This document shows, in pieces, positions 9,946 to 18,976 of a DNA stretch of 64,000 nt. Each line of letters begins with the position of its first letter. Position 1 is the first letter of the stretch. Position numbers and translations under genes: made by a program. Under the pieces are notes generated by a model. That model ran no database searches and was not told the origin of the DNA. It saw only the letters and a program-made list of their open reading frames with translations. The stretch comes from Chitinophagaceae bacterium (GTDB taxonomy: Bacteria > Bacteroidota > Bacteroidia > Chitinophagales > Chitinophagaceae), in NCBI GenBank assembly GCA_016719165.1, contig JADKAJ010000003.1, positions 310,001-374,000 on the forward strand. The letters run 5' to 3'.

Positions 9946-11319
9946 ATGAACAACGAGCAACCCATTATTGTCGGTCTTGACATTGGAACAACCAAGATTG
10001 CAGTAATTGCAGGACGTAAGAATGAGTTTGGCAAACTGGAAATCCTTGGATTTGGTAAGTCTAATTCCAACGGTGTCAAGCATGGCCAGGTCCTGAATAT
10101 TGATGAAACGATCAAAGCTATCAAAACTGCATTAGAAAACTGTTTTGCTTCCAATCCTAACCTGGATATAAATGAAGTATATGTAGGAATCGCGGGCCAC
10201 CATATTAAGAGTCTGCAAACCCGTGGTGATATTGTGCGGCAGAAAACAGAGGAGGAGATTACACAACGGGAGATTGATCAGCTCATAGATGATCAATATA
10301 AAACGTATATCCCTGCCGGCGATCAGATCATTGATGTTATTCCACAGGAGTTCACCGTTGATAATTTCCAGAACATCCCTAACCCGATTGGGTATGGTGG
10401 GGTAAAGATCGGTGCCAACTTTCATATCATCACCGGTGATAAGAATGCAATCCGTAATATCAACCGAAGTGTGGAGAAGTCAGGTTTACATACCAAAGAC
10501 CTCGTATTACAACCATTAGCTTCTTCCTCTGCGGTAATGGGCCAGGAAGACCTGGAAGCTGGTGTAGCTATTGTGGATATAGGCGGTGGTACTACTGACC
10601 TGGCTGTTTTTTACGAGGGGATTTTAAAACACACTGCTGTTATTCCTTTTGCCGGAGAAAACATTACCAATGATATCAAAACCGGTCTGGGTGTATTGAA
10701 AACGCAGGCTGAACAGATGAAAGTACAGTTCGGCAGCGCTTTGGCTAATGAAGCAAAAGCAAATGCCTATATCACTATTCCGGGTTTAAGAGGCATGCCT
10801 GCCAAAGAAATCAGTGTAAAAAACCTGGCTAACATTATCCAGGCCCGTATGAGTGAGATCATGGATTTTGTAACGTATCATTTAAAACAAGTTGGCTTAG
10901 ATAATAAAGCATTGAATGGCGGCATCATACTCACCGGTGGCGGATCACAACTGAAACACCTGATCCAGCTGACTGAATATGTAACCGGGTTAAATGCCAG
11001 AATCGGTTTCCCTAACGAACATCTCGCTGCCGGGCATATCGAAGAACTGTCTAAACCAACATATTCTACCTGTATTGGTCTTATCCTGAAAGGGTATGAT
11101 GATTATGAACATAACAGGAAACAGTTTGAAAAGGAATATAAGAAAGTGGAAGTGCCTGATGGATTGAGAAGAGTCGCTGAAGAAGAGGGCGAACCTGTTG
11201 TGGAAGAAGTAGTGAGCGATGACAAAGTGAAACAGCGGAAAGGACTAAACAACTTCTGGGGCAAATTCAAAGATGGTATCATCGACTTGTTCAAAGAAGA
11301 AGAAGACAAGCATTTATAA
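9946..11319 (+). CDS. ftsA: Cell division protein FtsA
   Basis: FtsA is an actin-like ATPase that tethers FtsZ filaments to the inner membrane and recruits later division proteins. The phosphate 1 motif VGLDIGTTKIA lies near the N terminus, phosphate 2 is VDIGGGTTDLAV, and the adenosine motif is GGIILTGGGSQLK. The last residues (FWGKFKDGIIDLFKEEED) form a plausible amphipathic membrane-targeting helix. The length of 457 is slightly above E. coli FtsA (420), mainly through an acidic stretch before that helix. A 50-base gap follows ftsQ, and a 73-base gap precedes ftsZ. Confidence 0.97.
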   Translation: MNNEQPIIVGLDIGTTKIAVIAGRKNEFGKLEILGFGKSNSNGVKHGQVLNIDETIKAIKTALENCFASNPNLDINEVYVGIAGHHIKSLQTRGDIVRQKTEEEITQREIDQLIDDQYKTYIPAGDQIIDVIPQEFTVDNFQNIPNPIGYGGVKIGANFHIITGDKNAIRNINRSVEKSGLHTKDLVLQPLASSSAVMGQEDLEAGVAIVDIGGGTTDLAVFYEGILKHTAVIPFAGENITNDIKTGLGVLKTQAEQMKVQFGSALANEAKANAYITIPGLRGMPAKEISVKNLANIIQARMSEIMDFVTYHLKQVGLDNKALNGGIILTGGGSQLKHLIQLTEYVTGLNARIGFPNEHLAAGHIEELSKPTYSTCIGLILKGYDDYEHNRKQFEKEYKKVEVPDGLRRVAEEEGEPVVEEVVSDDKVKQRKGLNNFWGKFKDGIIDLFKEEEDKHL

Positions 11320-11392
11320 TCTCATACCTGAAAAGAAAATTATTAACTCAAATTATCAACGGCTTTAAAAGAGCCAATTAAATCCAAAACGT

Positions 11393-13354
11393 ATGATACA
11401 TTTTGATCTGCCTAAAGAAAAATCATCCATTCTGAAAGTGATTGGTGTAGGTGGTGGCGGAGGCAATGCAGTGAACTTCATGTTCAACCAGCAGATTGAC
11501 GGTGTAAACTTTATTATATGCAATACAGATGCTCAGGCACTATCCAACAGTGGCATACCTAACCGTATACAACTTGGACCGCATCTTACTCAGGGTTTGG
11601 GTGCCGGTGCTAATCCTGACATCGGGAGACAGGCAACTGAAGAATCATTAGAAGAAATAAAAAGGATACTGGAAGTAAACACCAAAATGGCCTTCATCAC
11701 TGCCGGTATGGGCGGTGGCACAGGTACAGGTGGTGCACCTATCATTGCTAAAATATGTAAAGACCTTGGCATCCTTACCGTTGGTATAGTTACCACACCT
11801 TTTGCTTACGAAGGAAAGAAAAGACAGTTGCAGGCTGAAGAAGGTATCAAAACACTGAAAGGATATGTCGATACATTATTAGTGATCAGTAATGATAAAC
11901 TGCGTCACCAGTTTGGAAATCTGAAAATGCGGGAAGCATTTGAAAAAGCTGACAATGTACTGGCAACAGCTGCGAAATGTATCACTGATGTTATCAACAG
12001 TACCGGTCAGATAAATGTTGACTTTGCTGATGTGTGTACTGTAATGCGCAACGGTGGAGTAGCTATTCTTGGTAATGCAGAAGCTGCTGGTGAGAACAGG
12101 GCACAGAAAGCTATTGAAGAGGCATTGAATTCACCATTGCTGAATGATAACGATATCCAGGGTGCAAAGTGGATATTGATAAACATTAACTCTGCCCAGG
12201 GTGAACATGAGTTTACCATGGATGAAGTGGAGATAATACAAAATTACCTGTTGACGCAGGCAGGTGTGGATACAGATGTAATTCTTGGTATGGGTTATGA
12301 CAGCACTTTAGGTGATAAGATAGGTATTACACTTATCGCTACCGGCTTTGAGCATAAGGATCCGTTTGCCAAACCAATACCCAAAAAGGAAGAGCCGAAA
12401 CCTGAGGAAAAGATTGTTATGATTCTGGGACAAACAGAGGAAACGCCGGTGATTCCTATCAATCAAAAAGTAGAAATACAGCAGGCGTTGCTTGAAAAGG
12501 AAATGGAAGCAACAAAAAGTTCATTAGAGGTAACAAAGCAAGTGGATTATTTAATGCCCAAATTAGTGGAAGAGTTTCCTGTTGCTGCTCCGGTTATTGA
12601 TCTGAGCGACATTAAGGAAGAAGAACCTGTTGTTATACACTGGGAACTGCAATCCGAAGAAAAATTACTTAGTAAGATTACGGATGAAATGATTAGTATA
12701 TCTACTGTGAGCAAAATGTCAACTGTAGCAAAAGATGAAAGTATACATTCGGTTTCACAATCAGAATCCGTTCCCCCCACTATAAAAGAAACAGATGCTG
12801 AGCTGATCCTCAGTATGAAAGATAGTACTAGTAGTACAACACCGGTGTCTGCAGCATCGGGAGGTTATCTGGCCAGACCGTCCAATATCTACGCAGAATC
12901 AAAACCAGAGGTCGTTACCTCAAAGACTTCTGCCGAAGAACCGGTCCCTTCTAAACTTGCCAGCAATGAGCAGGAAGAACTCCTGGAGTTGCAAATGCAA
13001 ATAATAGAGAGGGATGACATTCCAGCGGCGGATATGCCGATGGCCCATCAGGCTCAGTCACCTTTGTCCACCGAGGTTGAGGATTCTGCTCTGCAGGACG
13101 AAACCGAAGAGCAAAAACGTAGGGCGGCGGAACGATTGCACAAGTTGAGAAATTTGTCATTCAATGTTAACGCTGCTGACCCCAATAATGAGTTTGAGAC
13201 TGTGCCGGCATATATCCGCCGCAATATGGAATTGTATAACAGCAATACCCAGGTCGAAAACTTTTACAGCAGCTACGAGGTCAAATCTGACGACAAAAAC
13301 CAGGGACATATCAGCACCATTAATACATTCTTAGACGGAAAGAAACCCGACTGA
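11393..13354 (+). CDS. ftsZ: Cell division GTPase FtsZ with unusually long C-terminal linker
   Basis: FtsZ is the tubulin-like GTPase that forms the division ring. The globular domain, about residues 1-320, carries the tubulin signature GGGTGTGGAP and the T7-loop sequence NVDFADV needed for GTP hydrolysis. The protein is 653 residues, against about 380 in E. coli. The surplus is an acidic, Ser/Thr/Glu-rich disordered linker from about residue 325 to 585. A likely conserved C-terminal peptide, TVPAYIRRN, lies about 50 residues before the end rather than at the very end. A further tail finishes TINTFLDGKKPD. The gene closes the dcw cluster and is followed by a strong terminator. Confidence 0.97.
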   Translation: MIHFDLPKEKSSILKVIGVGGGGGNAVNFMFNQQIDGVNFIICNTDAQALSNSGIPNRIQLGPHLTQGLGAGANPDIGRQATEESLEEIKRILEVNTKMAFITAGMGGGTGTGGAPIIAKICKDLGILTVGIVTTPFAYEGKKRQLQAEEGIKTLKGYVDTLLVISNDKLRHQFGNLKMREAFEKADNVLATAAKCITDVINSTGQINVDFADVCTVMRNGGVAILGNAEAAGENRAQKAIEEALNSPLLNDNDIQGAKWILININSAQGEHEFTMDEVEIIQNYLLTQAGVDTDVILGMGYDSTLGDKIGITLIATGFEHKDPFAKPIPKKEEPKPEEKIVMILGQTEETPVIPINQKVEIQQALLEKEMEATKSSLEVTKQVDYLMPKLVEEFPVAAPVIDLSDIKEEEPVVIHWELQSEEKLLSKITDEMISISTVSKMSTVAKDESIHSVSQSESVPPTIKETDAELILSMKDSTSSTTPVSAASGGYLARPSNIYAESKPEVVTSKTSAEEPVPSKLASNEQEELLELQMQIIERDDIPAADMPMAHQAQSPLSTEVEDSALQDETEEQKRRAAERLHKLRNLSFNVNAADPNNEFETVPAYIRRNMELYNSNTQVENFYSSYEVKSDDKNQGHISTINTFLDGKKPD

Positions 13355-13430
13355 TTATAATAATACAGTCCGAGACCCTTGTTCGTTCCAATGAAGCCAC
13401 TCAGCATTTAGCTAGTGTTTTTTAGTTGTT

Positions 13431-13457
13431 CCCTCCGGTTTCCACCGGAGGGTTTTT
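13431..13457 (+). terminator. Rho-independent terminator of the dcw cluster
   Basis: A perfect 9-base stem (ccctccggt / accggaggg) with a 4-base loop is followed directly by five T residues. It lies 76 bases after the ftsZ stop and ends the plus-strand run from ftsI to ftsZ. The rest of the 322-base interval 13355-13676 is AT-rich and shows only the promoter described next; an open frame across it (13415-13690) runs through the terminator and is not believed. Confidence 0.9.
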
Positions 13458-13664
13458 GTATAAAATATATCATAACAGGGTTGGCCCGGTTTTTTTTCTT
13501 TTTAATATTTTTCTCAATTAGTATACTACAATCATCTTCCATTATATTCACTAAAAGCGAATTGTTAATTGATCAACTTCCGGTGAGATATATTCAATTT
13601 ATCAATTTTATACACCTGGTAATTCTATTCATCAATTACCCGATAATCCTTTATGTTCTGGAGT

Positions 13665-13672
13665 TACCTTTG
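13665..13672 (+). promoter_or_regulatory. Candidate Bacteroidota promoter (-7 element TACCTTTG)
   Basis: TACCTTTG matches the Bacteroidota -7 consensus TAnnTTTG exactly. It ends only four bases before the ATG at 13677, so transcription would begin at or very near the start codon. No clear TTG or TTTG is seen 19-21 bases upstream, which lowers confidence. Confidence 0.5.
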
Positions 13673-13676
13673 TATT

Positions 13677-13982
13677 ATGCTTCCCGATAATGAACTGCAA
13701 CAACATTGGTTTCAACTGGAATATGCATTAACAGAACGATTGGGAAAAAAGCTTACACTGGAGGATATCTTATTATTTATCGGTGTGCGGGAAGCAGGAA
13801 TACCGCCAAAAGAATTTACCGAAAGAGAAAAGATAGAACTGATGCAAGTGGCCATATCTACCATTCTTGTTCCGGCGAAATACTATGAACTGCTGTGGGT
13901 GGAAGATACTGGCTGGCCTCATTTTAAGCAATTGCAGCCAATAAAGGAAATGAATGCAAAAGACAAAGAATTTTTTTTATAA
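13677..13982 (+). CDS. Small conserved protein of unknown function
   Basis: A 101-residue soluble protein beginning MLPDNELQQHWFQ, without signal peptide or membrane segment. It appears mostly helical and acidic, with an aromatic-rich second half (KYYELLWVEDTGWPHF). I do not recognise a domain. The ATG at 13677 is preferred to the ATG at 13653, because the upstream nine residues (MFWSYLCI) overlap a promoter-like TACCTTTG and look non-coding. It stands alone between the ftsZ terminator and the helicase gene. The good codon structure and lack of competing frames suggest a real gene. Confidence 0.65.
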   Translation: MLPDNELQQHWFQLEYALTERLGKKLTLEDILLFIGVREAGIPPKEFTEREKIELMQVAISTILVPAKYYELLWVEDTGWPHFKQLQPIKEMNAKDKEFFL

Positions 13983-14096
13983 GAAGTATATCCTTTTGTA
14001 TGCTGAGAAAAATAAGGTGATTTAAAAATGCAGTGTATAATAACAACCCTAACAAGACACTAATTACTGTTTTACACATGTAAATTAATAAAACCA

Positions 14097-14219
14097 TATC
14101 TTCGCATCCTACTCCACATAACTGACACGGCAGGTTGTAAGCCGGTGGTACACAGAACAAATTTTCGCTGATTCAGAAACTACAACGTCTTTGCCAGCTC
14201 CATCCGCAGATGATCTGCG
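14097..14219 (+). promoter_or_regulatory. Leader region of the DEAD-box helicase gene
   Basis: TATCTTCG at 14097-14104 differs by one base from the -7 consensus TAnnTTTG. It would give a leader of about 130 bases before the ATG at 14241. Near the end of that leader, 14205-14219 is a perfect inverted repeat (cgcaga tga tctgcg), ending 21 bases before the start codon, where a hairpin could affect ribosome access. Long leaders are known for cold-induced RNA helicases; any such regulation here is inference. Confidence 0.35.
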
Positions 14220-14240
14220 AATTAAACATAAAACCATATA

Positions 14241-15500
14241 ATGGCTTTTACGAAATTATCATTGATTGAACCTATCCTAAAGGCTTTGAGCACAGAAGGT
14301 TACACAATCCCAACCCCCATTCAGCAACAGGCTATTCCGCTGGTGTTGCAACGAAAAGACCTCCTGGGTTGTGCCCAGACAGGCACCGGAAAAACAGCCG
14401 CCTTTGCCATTCCTATCCTGCAGATTCTGTATGAACAAAAACCACTGGCAGCTGGTATCAAAGTATTGATCTTAACTCCCACCAGGGAACTGGCGATACA
14501 AATAGATGAAAGTTTTGCTGCTTATGGAAGATTTACCGGCATACGCCACACGGTTATTTTTGGCGGTGTATCTCAGCAAAATCAAACCAATGCCCTGCGC
14601 AGGGGAGTGGATGTACTGGTGGCCACACCCGGCCGTCTGCTCGACTTGATGTCTCAGGGTTATATTCACCTGGATAAGTTGCAAATTTTTGTACTGGATG
14701 AAGCAGACCGTATGCTTGATATGGGTTTTATTCACGACGTAAAAAAAGTGATCGCAAAACTGCCCGCAAAGCGACAGACACTTTTCTTTTCGGCTACAAT
14801 GCCACCCGAGATTCAAAAGTTGGCTGCTGTATTGTTGACACATCCTGCAAAAGTGGAAGTGACGCCGCCTTCCTCAACGGTTGATAAAATAGAGCAAAGC
14901 CTTTATCATGTAGGCAAAATGGAGAAGCCTGAATTACTGCTTCACCTGCTCGGAAATAAAGAAATTAAAACAGCCCTTGTATTTACCCGTACTAAACATG
15001 GCGCCGATAAAGTGGTGAAGATCTTACAACGCCATAATATCAGGGCCGCTGCCATACATGGCAATAAATCGCAGAATGCCCGGCAGGGTGCATTGTCTGA
15101 TTTCAAGAATGGCACACTCCGTGTTTTAGTGGCCACAGATATTGCAGCCAGGGGAATTGATATAGATGAACTGACCCATGTGATCAACTTTGAATTACCG
15201 AATATTCCTGAAACCTATGTACACCGTATTGGTCGTACCGGCAGGGCAGGAAATATTGGTACAGCGATTTCTTTCTGTAGTACCGAAGAGAGGGCTGAGT
15301 TAAAAGATATTCAGAAACTGATTAGTAAAACGATACCGGTGGTGCATGAACATCCATTTACAGCAAATGCACATATTGCAGCACCGGCACCAGCGACAAG
15401 GCAACAGCAATCTTTTAAACCACGGCGGAATTTTAATACAGCAGCCGGGCAGGGAGGTAACAGTCAGCGAAGAAGTTATGGCGCACAAAGGTCCCGATAA
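14241..15500 (+). CDS. DEAD-box ATP-dependent RNA helicase (RhlE-like)
   Basis: An RNA-unwinding ATPase of superfamily 2, probably acting in ribosome assembly or RNA decay. All core motifs are present in order: Q motif (GYTIPTPIQ), AQTGTGKT at 45-52, PTRELA, GG, TPGR, DEAD at 153-156, SAT at 184-186, then ARGIDI and HRIGRTGRAG in the second RecA domain. The tail of about 55 residues is rich in Gln, Arg, Ala and Gly, as in RhlE-type proteins, and likely binds RNA. At 419 residues it has a normal length. It is monocistronic and faces a convergent ABC exporter operon, with a shared terminator between them. Confidence 0.95.
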   Translation: MAFTKLSLIEPILKALSTEGYTIPTPIQQQAIPLVLQRKDLLGCAQTGTGKTAAFAIPILQILYEQKPLAAGIKVLILTPTRELAIQIDESFAAYGRFTGIRHTVIFGGVSQQNQTNALRRGVDVLVATPGRLLDLMSQGYIHLDKLQIFVLDEADRMLDMGFIHDVKKVIAKLPAKRQTLFFSATMPPEIQKLAAVLLTHPAKVEVTPPSSTVDKIEQSLYHVGKMEKPELLLHLLGNKEIKTALVFTRTKHGADKVVKILQRHNIRAAAIHGNKSQNARQGALSDFKNGTLRVLVATDIAARGIDIDELTHVINFELPNIPETYVHRIGRTGRAGNIGTAISFCSTEERAELKDIQKLISKTIPVVHEHPFTANAHIAAPAPATRQQQSFKPRRNFNTAAGQGGNSQRRSYGAQRSR

Positions 15501-15514
15501 CTATAAATACAAGG

Positions 15515-15548
15515 AGTAAAAAGGATTTTACTTTAAATCCTTTTTACT
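15515..15548. terminator. Bidirectional terminator between helicase and ABC permease
   Basis: A perfect 14-base inverted repeat (agtaaaaaggattt / aaatcctttttact) separated by six bases. The A-rich and T-rich arms supply T-tracts in both directions, so it can stop both the plus-strand helicase and the minus-strand permease transcript. It overlaps the last codons of the permease gene. Confidence 0.8.
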
Positions 15549-16349
15549 GTTTATCCAATAACAAATACCCCAGATAATAACGCTAAGGATTAAAGTGAGA
15601 ATTACATGAAGTGTAATGTCATCAAATGCTTTCTGGTAATTTTCGGCAGACTCCAGTTTTCCCAAAAATCCCGGAACTGGTATCATCCGGTCAGAAATCT
15701 CAAATGGTAAATAGCGACCAATATCATTCACTTTTACTTTGAATAAACCGACGAGGATATTTTCAAGTATCAGAAAATAGAAGATAAAAATGCCCAGTGC
15801 TATAAAAGCTTTTTTTACTAAAAAGCCGATCAGGAATGCGATGGAAAGCTGAGCAAAAGTTTGCAGAGTAAATAGTCCGATAAAGTAAGACTTGTCCCAC
15901 ATTTCCCCGGAACCCTCACTTTTGCTGGCATATCCGGAAACCATGGAAACAATAATGTACAATACTGAGATCAGTAATGATATGATCATTACATCCATCA
16001 GTTTACTGGTAATAAATTGTTTCCTGCTCCATCCATCTATGATATTTTGCCGGTGAGTTTTGAATGAATATTCATTACTGATGAACATGATGACCACAAC
16101 AGCCGGAATAAATACAAACCAGGAAGAAAAATAAGCGACCGTATGCCATACTTCCGGAAAAGTGAATGGGTTGCCAATAAGCATTTTTGCCATCTTACTG
16201 GCTTGCGTTGGCTGGTTCATCAGGTTGTCATACACCATATAAAAGGCATAATTGATGCCCGGGTAGGCGAGAGCGGTAAGGCCCATTATCCACCAAAAGG
16301 CGGTATACTTCCTCATCTTCAACCATTCTGTTTTGATCAGCTTTATCAT
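15528..16349 (-). CDS. ABC-2 type transporter permease
   Basis: A 273-residue inner-membrane protein with about six hydrophobic segments and a short cytoplasmic N terminus (MIKLIKTEWLKMRKYTAFW). This is typical of ABC-2 exporter permeases such as those of antibiotic or peptide efflux systems. Segments include FVFIPAVVVIMFIS and IISLLISVLYIIVSM. It follows the ATPase gene by 16 bases on the same strand, and the two should form one exporter. The substrate cannot be told from sequence; permeases of this kind also handle sodium, bacitracin-like peptides or lipids. Confidence 0.88.
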   Translation of the reverse strand: MIKLIKTEWLKMRKYTAFWWIMGLTALAYPGINYAFYMVYDNLMNQPTQASKMAKMLIGNPFTFPEVWHTVAYFSSWFVFIPAVVVIMFISNEYSFKTHRQNIIDGWSRKQFITSKLMDVMIISLLISVLYIIVSMVSGYASKSEGSGEMWDKSYFIGLFTLQTFAQLSIAFLIGFLVKKAFIALGIFIFYFLILENILVGLFKVKVNDIGRYLPFEISDRMIPVPGFLGKLESAENYQKAFDDITLHVILTLILSVIIWGICYWINSKKDLK

Positions 16350-16365
16350 ATTTGAAATTTCAGGA

Positions 16366-17262
16366 TTAGTTATTGGTTAATTCAAAAAATCTTGCTTCCA
16401 GTCTTTTCTTTTTCAGTATAAGGTGATTGAGTACTATACCATTTTCAAAACAGAGACGATTGATGTCTTCCATCTTTGCAGTTCCTTTTGGCAGTATTAC
16501 CTGGAGGGTATTGGCCCTCTCGTCAAAAATTATCTGTTGTTCTCTTTTTCTAAACAGTGCTGTAAGCGCAGTTAAGTCTGCAGCGCTTAATTCCACAATA
16601 TCTTCATCCATCATTACTTCTTCCACATTTCCGGTGGTAAGCAGGTTGCCGGATTTTAAGATAGCCACATGGGTGCATACTTTTTCCACTTCATCCAGCA
16701 GGTGGCTGGCCATGATGATGGTATGTCCCTGGTCTCTCAGTTCAATGATCAATTGCCTTATCTCCGCAATACCAACCGGGTCAAGTCCATTAGTTGGTTC
16801 ATCGAGCACCAGCACTTTGGGATTGCCTAATAAGGCTGCACCAATAGCCAGTCTTTGTTTCATACCCAGACTGTAGGAATTGAACCTATACCGTCGCCTG
16901 TCGTATAAGTTTACTTTTTTCAAAACTGCATCTATGTCAGCTGAAGTACCGCGGCCACTGATGGACTGTGTAATTTTTAAATTATCTATAGCAGACATAT
17001 AGCTGTAAAAATTGGGTGTTTCCAGCAGGGAGCCGATCTTTTTTCGCTGTTCAGGGGAGCCAGGCTGGCCAAACCAGTCAAAGTCTCCGGTATTTGCTTT
17101 CAGCACATCCATTACGATACCCAGCAATGTGGTTTTGCCGCTGCCGTTCGGTCCAAGGATGCCAAATACACTTCCCTGCGGTACATCAAATGACACTCCA
17201 TTCAATGCACGGACAGACCCGTAAGATTTGGCTATATTTTTTATTGATAGAACAATACTCAT
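16366..17262 (-). CDS. ABC transporter ATP-binding protein
   Basis: The 298-residue cytoplasmic ATPase partner of the downstream permease. Walker A is GPNGSGKT at 37-44, the signature motif appears as SLGMKQRLAIG, Walker B with the catalytic glutamate is VLVLDEPTNGLDP, and the H-loop histidine is in MASHLLDEVE. The signature is LGMKQ rather than LSGGQ, a variant usual in the CcmA/BcrA-like export ATPases. A C-terminal extension of about 80 residues, typical of this group, follows the nucleotide-binding fold. It is the first gene of a two-gene operon. Upstream, at 17263-17368, lies a divergent promoter region. Confidence 0.93.
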   Translation of the reverse strand: MSIVLSIKNIAKSYGSVRALNGVSFDVPQGSVFGILGPNGSGKTTLLGIVMDVLKANTGDFDWFGQPGSPEQRKKIGSLLETPNFYSYMSAIDNLKITQSISGRGTSADIDAVLKKVNLYDRRRYRFNSYSLGMKQRLAIGAALLGNPKVLVLDEPTNGLDPVGIAEIRQLIIELRDQGHTIIMASHLLDEVEKVCTHVAILKSGNLLTTGNVEEVMMDEDIVELSAADLTALTALFRKREQQIIFDERANTLQVILPKGTAKMEDINRLCFENGIVLNHLILKKKRLEARFFELTNN

Positions 17263-17324
17263 ACAACGTATTTTATTTGCGGCCTGAAGATAAAAGTTTC
17301 TTTAGTATATCAACCAACAATATG

Positions 17325-17357
17325 TTGACCGGTATGTTATTTTAACAACTACCTTTC
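17325..17357 (+). promoter_or_regulatory. Candidate promoter for the epimerase gene
   Basis: TACCTTTC at 17350-17357 differs from the -7 consensus TAnnTTTG at the last base. A TTG at 17325-17327 lies 22 bases upstream of it, close to the usual spacing. The same TTG is part of a short inverted repeat caaca ata tgttg (17315-17327), which could be an operator in this divergent region. Confidence 0.4.
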
Positions 17358-17368
17358 ATATTTCAATT

Positions 17369-18298
17369 ATGGCAACTATTTTATTAACAGGAGGAACCGG
17401 ATTGGTGGGCAGGGCTCTTAGCAGTGCCTTGCTGGAGAAAAAACATAATGTTATTATCCTAACAAGGAGTACAAAGCAGATGGCCATAAGCCCGCAACCC
17501 AAAAATGGAATACAATGGGTACAATGGAATGTTGAGGCACAAACAATCGATAAAGATGCCGTTGCCAAGGCAGATTATATCATTCACCTGGCAGGTGCCG
17601 GTGTAGCAGATAAACGGTGGACAAAGAAAAGAAAACAGGAAATTGTGGACAGCCGGGTTAAAAGCGGGGCTTTGTTAGTTACTGCATTAAGCGAAATAGA
17701 GAACAATGTAAAGGCGGTTATTACTGCTTCTGCTATCGGATGGTATGGCGCTGATCCTGTTATTCCTAATCCAATTCCTTTTTTAGAAGATGCACCGGCT
17801 GATACTGCTTTTTTAGGAGATACCTGTCGTCAATGGGAACAAAGTATAGAACCGGTCACCCAATTGAAAAAGAGGGTAGTTAAATTGAGAATTGGAATTG
17901 TATTGAGTAAGGATGGCGGAGCGTTAAAGGAATTCATCAAACCTTTACAATTCGGGGTAGCAGCCATTTTAGGTAATGGAAAGCAAATGATCAGCTGGAT
18001 CCATATTGATGATCTTGTGAATATGTTCATGGCTGCTATTGAGAATGAAAATATGAATGGTGTTTATAATGCAGTAGCCCCAAAACCCGTCAGTAATAAA
18101 GAACTAACGCTGGAACTGGCAAGATCCAGAAAGAAATTCTTCATCCCATTTTATGTACCCTCCTTTATTCTGAAACTGTTGCTGGGAGAAATGAGTATTG
18201 AAATTTTAAAAAGTGCGACGGTAAGCAGTACTAAAATTCAGCAGGCGGGTTTTAACTTTAAATTTCCTGATATTAAATCGGCACTTAAAAATAATTGA
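17369..18298 (+). CDS. NAD(P)-dependent epimerase-like protein, TIGR01777/YfcH family
   Basis: A 309-residue short-chain dehydrogenase-like protein of the TIGR01777 family. The nucleotide-binding motif GGTGLVG is at residues 8-14, and HLAGAGVADKRWT is the family's hallmark segment. A DUF1731-type C-terminal region (VSNKELTLELARSRKK onward) covers the last 60 or so residues. The reaction is not established for this family; sequence relatives bind NADP and are often called sugar-nucleotide epimerases. It is a single gene, ending four bases from the stop of a convergent protease gene with no clear terminator in between. Confidence 0.9.
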   Translation: MATILLTGGTGLVGRALSSALLEKKHNVIILTRSTKQMAISPQPKNGIQWVQWNVEAQTIDKDAVAKADYIIHLAGAGVADKRWTKKRKQEIVDSRVKSGALLVTALSEIENNVKAVITASAIGWYGADPVIPNPIPFLEDAPADTAFLGDTCRQWEQSIEPVTQLKKRVVKLRIGIVLSKDGGALKEFIKPLQFGVAAILGNGKQMISWIHIDDLVNMFMAAIENENMNGVYNAVAPKPVSNKELTLELARSRKKFFIPFYVPSFILKLLLGEMSIEILKSATVSSTKIQQAGFNFKFPDIKSALKNN

Positions 18299-18302
18299 TG
18301 TT

Positions 18303-18971
18303 TCAGGCCATGTAATTACTGAAGTCTGTTTCCGAATGATTGGGGTGCCAAATATTGGTGAATTCACCCAAAATTGTTTTACCATTTTTAAAATTCAGCT
18401 TGTTCAGTTTCAATTTATCAATGTCTTCCTGTAAAACTCTTCTGTACATAGGGTGAAGAGTGCCACCTTTGGTACCGGCTGGTTTATCCGGTTCATACTG
18501 GTATTGCGGATCAACCAACGTTCCTCTTGGGTACATAATGCCGGGAACTCCTTTACCCCGGATATCAAGTTCATCTGGATGATTAAGACCTATTGTATGT
18601 CCATATTCATGAGCGGCAGTGGTAGAACCCTTATATAGATTCTCCAGTTTGAAATAGCCGCTATTGCAACCCAATCCGTCAACAAAAGAAATATTGCCGT
18701 ATGCAAATTCTTCAATTCGGAAATAGTTGTTACGGGGATCCAGGTTCTGGTAAATGTCAATATCCCTTATTCCTGGCTCGAATGCTGCTGTGATAGAAAA
18801 GACAATCCTGAAATCATAATCATTAAAGACTACTCTTGCCTGTGGTTCATTCCACATGGTTTCAATTTCATCACGAATCATTTCTGTCAATGCTTCATTA
18901 GCCGCATTGCCATAAGTGATTATATGCGAATTAATAAATATCTGCTGACTACCTGTTTCAACTGTGCCCAT
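18303..18971 (-). CDS. Metzincin-type zinc metalloprotease without signal peptide
   Basis: A 222-residue protein with the extended zinc site HEYGHTIGLNH at residues 121-131 and a Met-turn candidate (GIMYP, Met at about 146). Together these mark a metzincin such as the M10/matrixin group. The zinc ligands and catalytic Glu are all present, so it should be active. No signal peptide or membrane segment is seen (MGTVETGSQQIFINSHIITY). The gene starts only five bases after the stop of a secreted SH3-like protein gene and should be translated from the same message. Whether it acts in the cytoplasm or leaves by a leaderless route is unknown. Confidence 0.8.
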   Translation of the reverse strand: MGTVETGSQQIFINSHIITYGNAANEALTEMIRDEIETMWNEPQARVVFNDYDFRIVFSITAAFEPGIRDIDIYQNLDPRNNYFRIEEFAYGNISFVDGLGCNSGYFKLENLYKGSTTAAHEYGHTIGLNHPDELDIRGKGVPGIMYPRGTLVDPQYQYEPDKPAGTKGGTLHPMYRRVLQEDIDKLKLNKLNFKNGKTILGEFTNIWHPNHSETDFSNYMA

Positions 18972-18976
18972 CTTGT

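Noticed and set aside
13415..13690. Open frame of 91 residues after ftsZ
   Set aside because: It runs through a strong terminator hairpin and an AT-rich promoter region; the residues are low-complexity hydrophobic and match nothing.
17315..17327. Short inverted repeat caaca ata tgttg before the epimerase gene
   Set aside because: Five-base arms are common by chance in AT-rich DNA; noted with the promoter but not claimed as an operator.
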